In this document: positions 1 to 5,747 of the stretch, piece by piece
Layout: each line of letters opens with the position of its first letter
How positions within the stretch are numbered: the first letter of the stretch is position 1
NCBI GenBank assembly: GCA_036562565.1
Contig: DATCJY010000036.1
Coordinates: 1-7,123 of the forward strand
Direction of reading: 5' to 3'
DNA length: 7,123 nt
Source: DATCJY01 sp036562565
Lineage (GTDB): Bacteria > Bacteroidota > Bacteroidia > Flavobacteriales_D > Sanyastnellaceae
Position numbers and translations under genes: made by a program
Notes under the pieces: model-generated
What the model was told of the DNA's origin: nothing
Database searches by the model: none
What the model saw: only the letters and a program-made list of their open reading frames with translations

Positions 1-629
1 TCAAAACCTTTCACACCGCTACCTGCAGTAGTTACAGTAGGTGATTGGCTGATGGTGTTGATACGCACCTTCTTCGCAGTACCGTAGTGGTAACCGAAGC
101 TGCGTGCGATGCTTTCAAGCAACGATTTTGCATCGGCCATATCGTTGTAATCCGGGAAAATACGCTGCGCAGCGATGTAGGTCAAAGCCACAACGGAAGC
201 CCAATCGTTCAACGCATCTTTCTTCCATGCAGTGCTCAACATTTTGTGCAAGCTCATAGCACTCACATCCAAGGTTTGCTTGTACCATTCGTAGTTGGTC
301 TCGGTGTAGTGGCGTCCCTTGCGCACGTTTGGACTCATACCAATGCTGTGCAAAATGAAGTCAAACTTACCACCGAAATGCTCCATACTCTTGGTGAAAA
401 GGTTGTCCAAATCTTCCAAGCTGGTAGCATCTGCAGGGATAATGGGCGCGTTGCCGATAGCTGCTGCCAGTTCATTTATTTCACCCATACGCATCGCTAT
501 CGGTGCGTTGGTCAAAACGATTTCAGCTCCTTGTTCATAGGCTTTCTCAGCAACTTTCCATGCGATGGATTGCTTGTTCAAAGCACCGCTGATAATCCCC
601 TTTTTACCTTTCAATAAATTATTAGACAT
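1..629 (-). CDS. fabI: Enoyl-[acyl-carrier-protein] reductase (NADH), FabI; 3' end cut by the window edge
   Basis: FabI is the cytoplasmic enzyme that reduces the trans-2-enoyl-ACP double bond in the last step of each type II fatty-acid elongation cycle. The visible 209 residues begin MSNNLLKGKKGIISGALN and form a Rossmann fold of the divergent short-chain dehydrogenase type. The dinucleotide-binding motif is G15-A-x4-SIAWK (residues 15-25), followed by LTNAP (39-43), a D-A-T at 67-69, and HSIGM at 94-98. The FabI catalytic signature is present: Tyr151 (ALTY), Tyr161 (FPDYN) and Lys168 (ADAK), followed by the substrate-loop region TISQSPTVTTAGSGVKGF. The frame runs open off the left edge, and about 50-60 C-terminal residues are missing compared with the usual 260-270. 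The start ATG at 627-629 begins at the conserved N-terminus. It lies downstream of the plug gene on the same strand with a 122-bp gap and a promoter-like element, so it is probably transcribed separately. Confidence 0.95.
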   Translation of the reverse strand, partial: MSNNLLKGKKGIISGALNKQSIAWKVAEKAYEQGAEIVLTNAPIAMRMGEINELAAAIGNAPIIPADATSLEDLDNLFTKSMEHFGGKFDFILHSIGMSPNVRKGRHYTETNYEWYKQTLDVSAMSLHKMLSTAWKKDALNDWASVVALTYIAAQRIFPDYNDMADAKSLLESIARSFGYHYGTAKKVRINTISQSPTVTTAGSGVKGF

Positions 630-657
630 CTTAATGTTTTTGATAATGGTATGCGGG

Positions 658-665
658 CAAATCTA
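658..665 (-). promoter_or_regulatory. Candidate Bacteroidota -7 element (TAnnTTTG) for fabI
   Basis: On the minus strand the sequence TAGATTTG matches the Bacteroidota -7 consensus TAnnTTTG at every fixed base. It would place the transcript start about 20 bases before the fabI ATG. No good TTTG -33 element is found 19-21 bases upstream (the region reads TGTC/CTGT), so the call rests on the -7 box and its position. The rest of the 630-751 gap holds an 8-bp palindrome TCGGCCGA (672-679) just upstream of the box and a dyad ATTGT-T-ACAAT (691-701). No intrinsic terminator for the plug gene is visible there. Confidence 0.4.
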
Positions 666-751
666 AAGAACTCGGCCGACTTTCGACAGCATTGTTACAA
701 TTTTGCCAACTTCTGTCACAGCTCGTGTCATTGCCGCTATTGATTTGGAAT

Positions 752-2053
752 TTACCTGCGATTCACTGAATTGATGGCGCGATAACCAATGATGCGGTCA
801 CAATCAAGGTTGCGGTCGGTCATGTAAACCAACACCTCATATTCGTTCTCGGTCTGTATATCGGATCCTTCGGTGTAGGCCATATTGCTCTCCTTTCGGT
901 AATTGTCATAGATCACAAAGCGGTAGTTGTAATAGCCTTGTTTGAGGAGTACTGCAGCAGTGTATCCCTTCTTGGTTGCATCGTACTTGCAAACAATCGG
1001 CTGGGTCATAAAATCCGTGAAACGACCTTCAATGCGCACCTCGCCTTCCACTGTCTCGGGCATTTCCATAAAGAAGTGCACCCACACATACTCCGCTTCC
1101 AAATCGGCTTCATAACCTTGGTCGTTATGAATGAAGAAGTTGCCGTTGATATCGGTCTGTGTTGAATAAGCTCTGTTTCCTTGCGGCAAATCAGGACGCA
1201 AATAGACATTGTACCCATCTGATTCATACAAGATGGTTTCCACTTCACTGCTGGCAAAGCGCACATTCTTCATCTCAAAATGGCGCCATTCACTTCCGGC
1301 CATAAAGGCGTTCTCACCGGATGAATAATCGAAAGTCAGTTCATCCATCTTGATGAATACCGGCTTGAGATGGGCAATTGCCATATTCCAATCCAAGTTC
1401 TGCACAATGGTCGCACTCACATCGCGCATCGGATCAAAGATTCTGAAATCCTTGTGATACACGGTAAAATCCACTTGTTGTTTCTTGAACCTGTCAGCAA
1501 TCACAGAGCAGGGCTTTACTGTAGGCACCACATTGACGAGTGTTTCATAGACAACAAAGCGATAAGTCAAAATCCAATCTTCCTCCACGCTCAGGTCTTG
1601 ATTGGTAGAAACGACCATGAGGTAATTGCCTGAATAGCGCGGCTTGGACATATCATTGGGGAAGATGAATTTGTAGTGCACGAACTCATACATTGTATTA
1701 AATGAGTTTTCGATATTATCGATGCGTTGGGAAGGAAATCCCTGCAAGTACTCCGTAGTTTCGATATCGCTTTTGAACCAATCGCGTGAGCAATGGATGG
1801 CACCATAGTTATAGGTTTCTAGGTCGCCTTCCAACTCATCAAAATGAAACTCGAGCACCTCACCGGAGTTCAAGCCAATGATGGGTTTACCCATCGGGTC
1901 GCCCAACGGATAAACCTGAACGGTGCGAATGGTTTCTTTGAATGCCTTGTTCCTATAGGGAGTTTGGCCATATATGCCCGGAAGAATGGCGCATAACAGC
2001 GCAATAACCAACAGTCCTTTTTTCACCATGCTAAATTCGGAAAACTTCATCAT
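752..2053 (-). CDS. Type IX secretion system plug protein (DUF5103 family), secreted
   Basis: The 433-residue product has an N-terminal signal peptide: basic VKK, then hydrophobic GLLVIALLCAILPG, with likely cleavage near residue 29 (IYG/Q). There is no lipobox, so the mature protein should be free in the periplasm. The body carries the patterns of the DUF5103 family along its whole length: YPLGDP and a FDEL at 71-74, HCSRDW at 87-92, SFNTMYEFVHYKF at 117-129, SGNYLMVV at 141-148, QNLDW at 218-222, GSEWRHFEMKNVRF at 253-266, DINGNFFI at 301-308, EYVWVHF at 321-327, and a C-terminal QTENEYEVLVY ... DRIIGY block. In Flavobacterium johnsoniae the family member called Plug closes the periplasmic face of the SprA translocon pore; that role is inferred here from homology. 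Length fits the family. Met1, Met2 and Met9 are all possible starts; Met9 (2029) would still leave a normal signal peptide. It is divergent from the ApbE-like lipoprotein gene. Confidence 0.85.
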   Translation of the reverse strand: MMKFSEFSMVKKGLLVIALLCAILPGIYGQTPYRNKAFKETIRTVQVYPLGDPMGKPIIGLNSGEVLEFHFDELEGDLETYNYGAIHCSRDWFKSDIETTEYLQGFPSQRIDNIENSFNTMYEFVHYKFIFPNDMSKPRYSGNYLMVVSTNQDLSVEEDWILTYRFVVYETLVNVVPTVKPCSVIADRFKKQQVDFTVYHKDFRIFDPMRDVSATIVQNLDWNMAIAHLKPVFIKMDELTFDYSSGENAFMAGSEWRHFEMKNVRFASSEVETILYESDGYNVYLRPDLPQGNRAYSTQTDINGNFFIHNDQGYEADLEAEYVWVHFFMEMPETVEGEVRIEGRFTDFMTQPIVCKYDATKKGYTAAVLLKQGYYNYRFVIYDNYRKESNMAYTEGSDIQTENEYEVLVYMTDRNLDCDRIIGYRAINSVNRR

Positions 2054-2056
2054 TCA

Positions 2057-2077
2057 GGCATCTAAAAAAATGATGCC
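2057..2077 (-). promoter_or_regulatory. Hairpin in the 5' leader of the plug gene
   Basis: Arms GGCATC (2057-2062) and GATGCC (2072-2077) pair perfectly around a 9-base loop made mostly of T on the minus strand. The hairpin ends three bases before the annotated plug start codon. If that start is used, the stem would sit over the ribosome entry site and could dampen translation; if Met9 is the real start, it lies 27 bases upstream. The run of T is inside the loop rather than after the stem, so this is not an intrinsic terminator for either strand. A regulatory role is inference only. Confidence 0.3.
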
Positions 2078-2103
2078 AGATCATGTACACGTCCGTGAAT
2101 TTA

Positions 2104-2115
2104 TATGAATTCATA
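2104..2115. promoter_or_regulatory. Perfect 12-bp palindrome in the plug / ApbE-like divergent region
   Basis: TATGAATTCATA is a perfect inverted repeat ending 13 bases before the ApbE-like start codon, inside the 75-bp gap between two divergent genes. It has the size and place of an operator. About one or two perfect 12-bp palindromes are expected by chance in a window of this length, so the case rests on its position. A weak -7-like TATGTTCG (2117-2124) follows it, too close to the ATG to be convincing. Confidence 0.2.
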
Positions 2116-2128
2116 GTATGTTCGCGCC

Positions 2129-3151
2129 ATGAATCTGAGTCGATTACTCGCAGGAGTACTATTCATTTTAATCGTTATCTGTTCGGCATGTACCGACAAA
2201 CCACAAACCATTAGTGGACGCCATTACACAGGAACGATTTTTGGAAAACCCTATACAATAGATGTAATTGGTGACTCCACCGATTATCAGCCACAATTCG
2301 ATGCCATCATCGCCAATTTCCAGAAATTGTTTGATAGCAACAATCCACAGAGTATTATCTCACAGTTCAACAATCTTGCTGAGGGCCAACGCAGCCTCAA
2401 TTTTAAAGATACCTCGCTAGTATTTCCGATAGTGTTTGACCTGGCCAAAGACCTCAACAGGCGCACAATGAAATATTACGACCCGACCGTAATGCCGCTC
2501 AAACGCGAATGGATGATAGCCAAGATGGCCGGAATAACAGCCAATTTGGATTCCATTTACCAGTTTGTTGGATTTGATGGCATTGGAGTGGACATGCTGG
2601 AACAACAGGACAGCATCTTCCTGCGCAAAAGCGACAAACGCATCGAGCTTGATTTCACCGAACTTGCACAAGCACTCACACTGGACCACATTGCTGACTT
2701 CTTAAGAGGAAAAGGCGTACTGCAATTCAAGATTGCTTATGATCGCGATGTGCTTACCCACGGCATGGAAATCGATGAACTCAACATCATTCCGATGGGT
2801 GTGACATCTGATTCTGCCGACCTGCAAATTCGTCTATTACAAAGTGCATTTACTTACAGCAATGTGCAGGACAAGATTTCGATGATTGATCCTGTACATG
2901 GCTATCCGGTAGAAAATGAAATGGCGTATGTGGGCGTGATTGCTCCCACGCTCGCCGAAGCCAAAATCTTTTCTCGTGCCTTTATGGTGATGGGAATTGA
3001 GAAAGCAATCGAATACTATGCGGCCAATGAAGACAGCAAGATTCACTCCTATATGTTCTACAAAGACGGAGAAATCTTGCGCAATGCATCTACCAACGGT
3101 TTTGATAATTGCATTGTAGGTACCGGCTTGCAACAAGATGCCAATCGCTAA
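2129..3151 (+). CDS. ApbE-family (FAD:protein FMN transferase-like) lipoprotein with a degenerate active site
   Basis: The 340-residue protein starts with a lipoprotein signal peptide (MNLSRLLAGVLFILIVI) and a probable lipidated Cys21 (CSA/C; Cys at -3 is unusual). The ApbE pattern then follows in order: YTGTIFGKPYTIDV (33-46), FDSNNPQSIISQFNN (68-82), YYDPTVMPLKREW (116-128), LDFTELAQALTLD (174-186), IDPVHGYPVENE (253-264) and APTLAEAKIFSRAFMVMG (272-289). Canonical ApbE enzymes transfer FMN from FAD to Thr or Ser of target proteins and bind Mg2+. Here the Asp and Thr of the ADAxxT metal motif are Lys279 and Arg283, the His before IIDP is Ser251, the Gly-Gly of the central GGD/GGA motif is not visible near 203-206, and the Gly of the AKG/GEG motif is Ala182. 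Length is normal and the frame is intact. I infer a membrane-anchored, non-catalytic homologue of unknown role. It probably shares a transcript with tsaD, 16 bases downstream. Confidence 0.85.
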   Translation: MNLSRLLAGVLFILIVICSACTDKPQTISGRHYTGTIFGKPYTIDVIGDSTDYQPQFDAIIANFQKLFDSNNPQSIISQFNNLAEGQRSLNFKDTSLVFPIVFDLAKDLNRRTMKYYDPTVMPLKREWMIAKMAGITANLDSIYQFVGFDGIGVDMLEQQDSIFLRKSDKRIELDFTELAQALTLDHIADFLRGKGVLQFKIAYDRDVLTHGMEIDELNIIPMGVTSDSADLQIRLLQSAFTYSNVQDKISMIDPVHGYPVENEMAYVGVIAPTLAEAKIFSRAFMVMGIEKAIEYYAANEDSKIHSYMFYKDGEILRNASTNGFDNCIVGTGLQQDANR

Positions 3152-3167
3152 TTCACTTTTGCACTTC

Positions 3168-4184
3168 GTGAAGTATATCCTAGCTATAGAATCCAGTTGT
3201 GATGAGACCTCTGCAGCTGTCATGCAGGGCGATCGTGTACTTAGCAACATCATTGCCACCCAATCCGTGCATGAAAAATATGGAGGTGTGGTACCGGAGC
3301 TCGCAAGCCGCGCACACCAAGCCAATATTGTTCCGGTGGTGCATCAAGCCATCAAAGAGGCAGGCATTGAGATGAAAGATCTCTGTGCGATTGCATACAC
3401 ACAAGGACCGGGACTTATGGGCTCGCTGCACGTAGGTGCATCTTTTGCGAAGAGCATGGCCATGAGCCTAAACATACCGCTGATTCCCGTGCACCACATG
3501 CAGGCACATATTCTTGCTCACTTCATCAAGGACAGTGCAGAACAGGTGGTTCCCGAGTTTCCATTCATGTGCTTAACGGTGAGTGGTGGACATACGCAAA
3601 TCGTAAAAGTGCATTCTCCTCAGAAGATGGAGCTGATTGGCGAAACCATAGATGATGCGGCAGGTGAGGCATTTGACAAAGCTGCCAAAGTGCTTGGTCT
3701 TCCCTATCCCGGTGGTCCGATGATTGACAAGCTCGCCAAGGAAGGCGATGCAATGAAATACAAATTCACGACTCCCCGCATCGCAGGATTCAACTACAGC
3801 TTTAGCGGATTAAAAACCAACCTGCTTTACTTCTTGCGCGACCATCAAAAGCAAGATGCGGATTTCATTGAAAAAGAAATGAAAAACATTTGCGCATCTT
3901 ACCAGCGCACGGTAGTTACTTATTTGCTCAGTCAACTGGAAAAAGCTGCAAAAGAGCACCAAGTGAAAGACATCTGTCTTGCAGGTGGAGTTTCAGCCAA
4001 TTCTGAATTGCGCCAGCGCTTTAAAGAAATGTGCGAGCGCAACGGATGGCGAGCATTTATTCCACCGTTTGCTTATTGTACGGACAATGCCGCGATGATT
4101 GGTATCACCGCACACTTCAAATATGAGGCAAAGGACTTTGGACAACTGACCGATGTTCCGCAAACAACTTGGAGTATTGAATAA
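3168..4184 (+). CDS. tsaD: tRNA N6-adenosine threonylcarbamoyltransferase TsaD
   Basis: TsaD (Gcp/YgjD/Kae1 family) works with TsaB and TsaE in the cytoplasm to move threonylcarbamoyl from threonylcarbamoyl-AMP to A37 of ANN-decoding tRNAs, forming t6A. Signatures, numbered from the GTG start, are the ASKHA opening ILAIESSCDETSAAV (4-18), YGGVVPELASRAH (38-50), TQGPGLMGSL (78-87), the metal-binding H110-M-Q-A-H114, TVSGGHTQIV (137-146), the GETIDDAAGEAFDKAAKVLGL stretch (158-178), YPGGP (180-184), NYSFSGLKT (209-217), AGGVSAN (272-278) and the third metal ligand Asp306 in TDNAAM. The GTG at 3168 gives 338 residues beginning MKYILAIESS, which fits family N-termini. An in-frame ATG at 3138 would add ten unconserved residues and overlap the upstream gene by 14 bases, so I prefer GTG. 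It follows the ApbE-like gene by 16 bases and converges on the YjbR-family gene, with no clear terminator between them. Confidence 0.95.
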   Translation: MKYILAIESSCDETSAAVMQGDRVLSNIIATQSVHEKYGGVVPELASRAHQANIVPVVHQAIKEAGIEMKDLCAIAYTQGPGLMGSLHVGASFAKSMAMSLNIPLIPVHHMQAHILAHFIKDSAEQVVPEFPFMCLTVSGGHTQIVKVHSPQKMELIGETIDDAAGEAFDKAAKVLGLPYPGGPMIDKLAKEGDAMKYKFTTPRIAGFNYSFSGLKTNLLYFLRDHQKQDADFIEKEMKNICASYQRTVVTYLLSQLEKAAKEHQVKDICLAGGVSANSELRQRFKEMCERNGWRAFIPPFAYCTDNAAMIGITAHFKYEAKDFGQLTDVPQTTWSIE

Positions 4185-4211
4185 GTCTTCTTACCGCTTC
4201 TTGCAACAACC

Positions 4212-4550
4212 TTATTGATTGACAAGTGCGCTCCATTTCTTTGGAGCGACATGGCAATACGCTGTCTTGAGAATATCCTCCAGTGCCTCATCTTTGATGC
4301 GCTTCACATCAATATTGGTCCAACCCTGCCTACCCCATTTATTTGGTACAGCATAAACAATGCTCGCATCATATGCACTGAAAGCGCTTTGGTCTATTTC
4401 TGATAGTTTCACACAACCGATTGCTGTTTGTGTATCCAGTGTTGCAAAAATCTTCTTTGCAATACGAAATGATTTTTTATCGAAATGAGGAGACTCTTCC
4501 ACACCCGGAAGAGCGCTTGCAATAGCAATGAATTTGGCTAGCTCAGACAT
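4212..4550 (-). CDS. MmcQ/YjbR family protein (DUF419)
   Basis: This small protein of 112 residues begins MSELAKFIAIASALPGVEES. It shows the MmcQ/YjbR pattern: an N-terminal helix ending in LPGVEESPHFDKKSF (14-28), a strand pair with KKIFATLD (32-39) and GCVKLS (45-50), and the C-terminal block KWGRQGWTNIDV (71-82) ... ILKTAYCHVAPKKW (93-106). Family members have a CyaY-like alpha/beta fold and are labelled DNA-binding from the E. coli YjbR structure, but no cellular role is firmly established, so I assign none. The frame extends upstream to an ATG at 4592. That start lies inside the terminator hairpin following sucD and adds unconserved residues, so the ATG at 4550 is preferred. A -7-like TACTTTCG (4563-4556, minus strand) lies immediately upstream and would give an almost leaderless transcript; alternatively the gene depends on read-through from sucD. 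Confidence 0.85.
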   Translation of the reverse strand: MSELAKFIAIASALPGVEESPHFDKKSFRIAKKIFATLDTQTAIGCVKLSEIDQSAFSAYDASIVYAVPNKWGRQGWTNIDVKRIKDEALEDILKTAYCHVAPKKWSALVNQ

Positions 4551-4573
4551 GAGCACGAAAGTATAAAAATAAA

Positions 4574-4599
4574 GAAGGCCTTGCGTATGCAAGGCCTTC
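4574..4599 (-). terminator. Intrinsic terminator after sucD
   Basis: A perfect 11-bp stem (GAAGGCCTTGC at 4574-4584 with GCAAGGCCTTC at 4589-4599) closes a 4-base loop. On the minus strand it is followed at once by a T-rich tract (TTTATTTTTATA). It begins 20 bases after the sucD stop, the classic position. On the plus strand only GGTTTT follows, so it should act mainly on minus-strand transcripts. It separates sucD from the YjbR-family gene and helps rule out the longer start of the latter. Confidence 0.9.
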
Positions 4600-4619
4600 C
4601 GGTTTTATAGCACAAGGGA

Positions 4620-5492
4620 TTAACCCAACAATTCTTTCATTTTAGCACCGATGTGAGCAGGGCTATCCACTACATGGATACCACACTCACGCATGATGCG
4701 TTTTTTAGCGGCAGCACTTTCGTTTTCACCGCTCACGATAGCGCCTGCGTGTCCCATGGTACGACCAACAGGAGCTGTTTCACCGGCAATGAAACCCACT
4801 ACAGGTTTTTTGTTACCGTTTTCTTTGATCCATTGAGCAGCTTTAGGCTCCAGCTCACCACCGATTTCACCGATCATCACGATGCCTTTAGTAGCAGGGT
4901 CATCCATCAACAACTTCACAGCTTCAAGCGTAGTTGTACCGATGATAGGGTCGCCACCGATACCAATAGCGGTAGTAACACCCAAACCTGCTTTGGCGAT
5001 TTGGTCAGCGGCTTCATAAGTCAATGTACCGGACTTAGAAACGATACCCACTGAACCGGGAACAAAAACGAAACCGGGCATGATACCCACTTTAGCTTCA
5101 CCCGCAGTGATAACACCAGGGCAGTTAGGGCCAATCAAAGTAGCACCACGGCTTACAGCGTATTCTTTAGCCTTCACCATGTCAGCAACCGGAATACCTT
5201 CAGTGATGGTAACAATTACTTTGATACCAGCGTCAGCGGCTTCCATGATAGCATCAGCAGCAAATGCCGGTGGAACGAAGATGATGGATACATCTGCTCC
5301 GGCCTTCTTAACTGCTTCTTCCACTGTATTGAACACCGGGCGATCCAAGTGCGTTTGGCCACCTTTACCGGGAGTAACACCACCCACTACGTTGGTTCCG
5401 TATTCAATCATTTGTTGTGCATGGAAAGTGCCCTCGCTTCCTGTGAAGCCCTGAACGATCACTTTCGAGTCTTTGCCTACGAGTACGCCCAT
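4620..5492 (-). CDS. sucD: Succinyl-CoA ligase (ADP/GDP-forming) alpha subunit SucD
   Basis: SucD pairs with SucC to interconvert succinyl-CoA and succinate with formation of ATP or GTP in the TCA cycle. The 290-residue product has normal family length. The N-terminal CoA-binding Rossmann domain shows VQGFTGSEGTFHAQQMIEYG (13-32) and GGVTPGKGG (37-45), then FVPPAFAADAI (72-82), ITEGIPV (96-102) and IGPNCPG (120-126). The ligase half has GIVSKSGTLTYE (149-160), IGIGGDPIIGT (176-186) and IGEIGG (207-212). The phosphorylated active-site histidine is His248 in GRTMGHAGAIV. The nucleotide preference is set by the beta subunit and cannot be read here. No sucC lies beside it: the gene stands alone, with its own promoter-like element upstream and a strong terminator downstream. 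The start ATG at 5490-5492 gives MGVLVGKDSKVIVQGFTG, matching family N-termini. Confidence 0.97.
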   Translation of the reverse strand: MGVLVGKDSKVIVQGFTGSEGTFHAQQMIEYGTNVVGGVTPGKGGQTHLDRPVFNTVEEAVKKAGADVSIIFVPPAFAADAIMEAADAGIKVIVTITEGIPVADMVKAKEYAVSRGATLIGPNCPGVITAGEAKVGIMPGFVFVPGSVGIVSKSGTLTYEAADQIAKAGLGVTTAIGIGGDPIIGTTTLEAVKLLMDDPATKGIVMIGEIGGELEPKAAQWIKENGNKKPVVGFIAGETAPVGRTMGHAGAIVSGENESAAAKKRIMRECGIHVVDSPAHIGAKMKELLG

Positions 5493-5532
5493 AATATGTT
5501 TTTTGTCGTAATTAATTCTGTTTTAACGCGTG

Positions 5533-5563
5533 CGAATGTACACCACAGAAGGAGGTAGGCGAA
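5533..5563 (-). promoter_or_regulatory. Candidate sucD promoter
   Basis: On the minus strand, TTCG (5563-5560), a 19-base spacer and TACATTCG (5540-5533) resemble the Bacteroidota promoter TTTG-N19-21-TAnnTTTG, with one T-to-C change in each element. It would start transcription near 5526 and give a leader of about 33 bases. The leader before the ATG is A-rich (ACAAAAAACATATT) with no Shine-Dalgarno, as is usual in this phylum. Confidence 0.4.
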
Positions 5564-5633
5564 CAACCAATTTCAACATTTTTTTAAGGTAATAATCCAG
5601 TGTTGCCATGCGCCTCCGCCCAGGAATGCTAAC

Positions 5634-5665
5634 ACACAATAACACAATGCACTATCCCTTTGTGT
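5634..5665. repeat. Three ACACAA motifs in the sucD / mnmE divergent region
   Basis: ACACAAT occurs twice in direct orientation eight bases apart (5634-5640 and 5642-5648). The complement TTGTGT follows at 5660-5665, forming a perfect 6-bp inverted repeat with the second copy across 12 bases. The cluster lies about midway between the divergent promoter candidates for sucD and mnmE. Such spacing could suit a dimeric regulator, but the motifs are short and AC-rich and chance is a real alternative. The rest of the 255-bp gap shows no gene. Confidence 0.2.
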
Positions 5666-5712
5666 ACCTTTTATCCTCACTGACTTCTCAGGTTTAGAGA
5701 GCCGCACAGAAC

Positions 5713-5720
5713 TACATTTG
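5713..5720 (+). promoter_or_regulatory. Candidate -7 element (TAnnTTTG) for mnmE
   Basis: TACATTTG is an exact match to the Bacteroidota -7 consensus and lies 27 bases before the mnmE ATG, which predicts a leader of about 20 bases. A TTTA at 5693-5696 is 16 bases upstream, closer than the usual 19-21 for a -33 element, so that half is weak. Confidence 0.45.
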
Positions 5721-5747
5721 CAGCCGAATATTTTTTTGAAGAAGAAC

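Noticed and set aside
45..617. Plus-strand open frame of 190 residues
   Set aside because: It lies entirely antisense to fabI, whose minus-strand product carries clear catalytic motifs; the plus-strand translation resembles no known family.
685..717. Nested dyads (GACAG / CTGTC around ATTGT / ACAAT) between the plug gene and fabI
   Set aside because: The arms are short, asymmetric and not followed by a T tract; they are not enough to call a terminator or operator.
2117..2124. TATGTTCG as a promoter for the ApbE-like gene
   Set aside because: It is four bases from the ATG, no -33 element is visible, and one consensus base differs.
4229..4248. Perfect 7-bp hairpin (CGCTCCA / TGGAGCG) 44 bases after the tsaD stop
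   Set aside because: It has no following T tract on either strand and lies inside the coding end of the YjbR-family gene (KKWSAL), so it is not supported as the tsaD terminator.
5549..5556. Perfect Shine-Dalgarno-like AAGGAGGT on the plus strand
   Set aside because: No start codon lies within a usable distance and no frame follows it. It falls in the spacer of the candidate sucD promoter, and Bacteroidota rarely use such sites.
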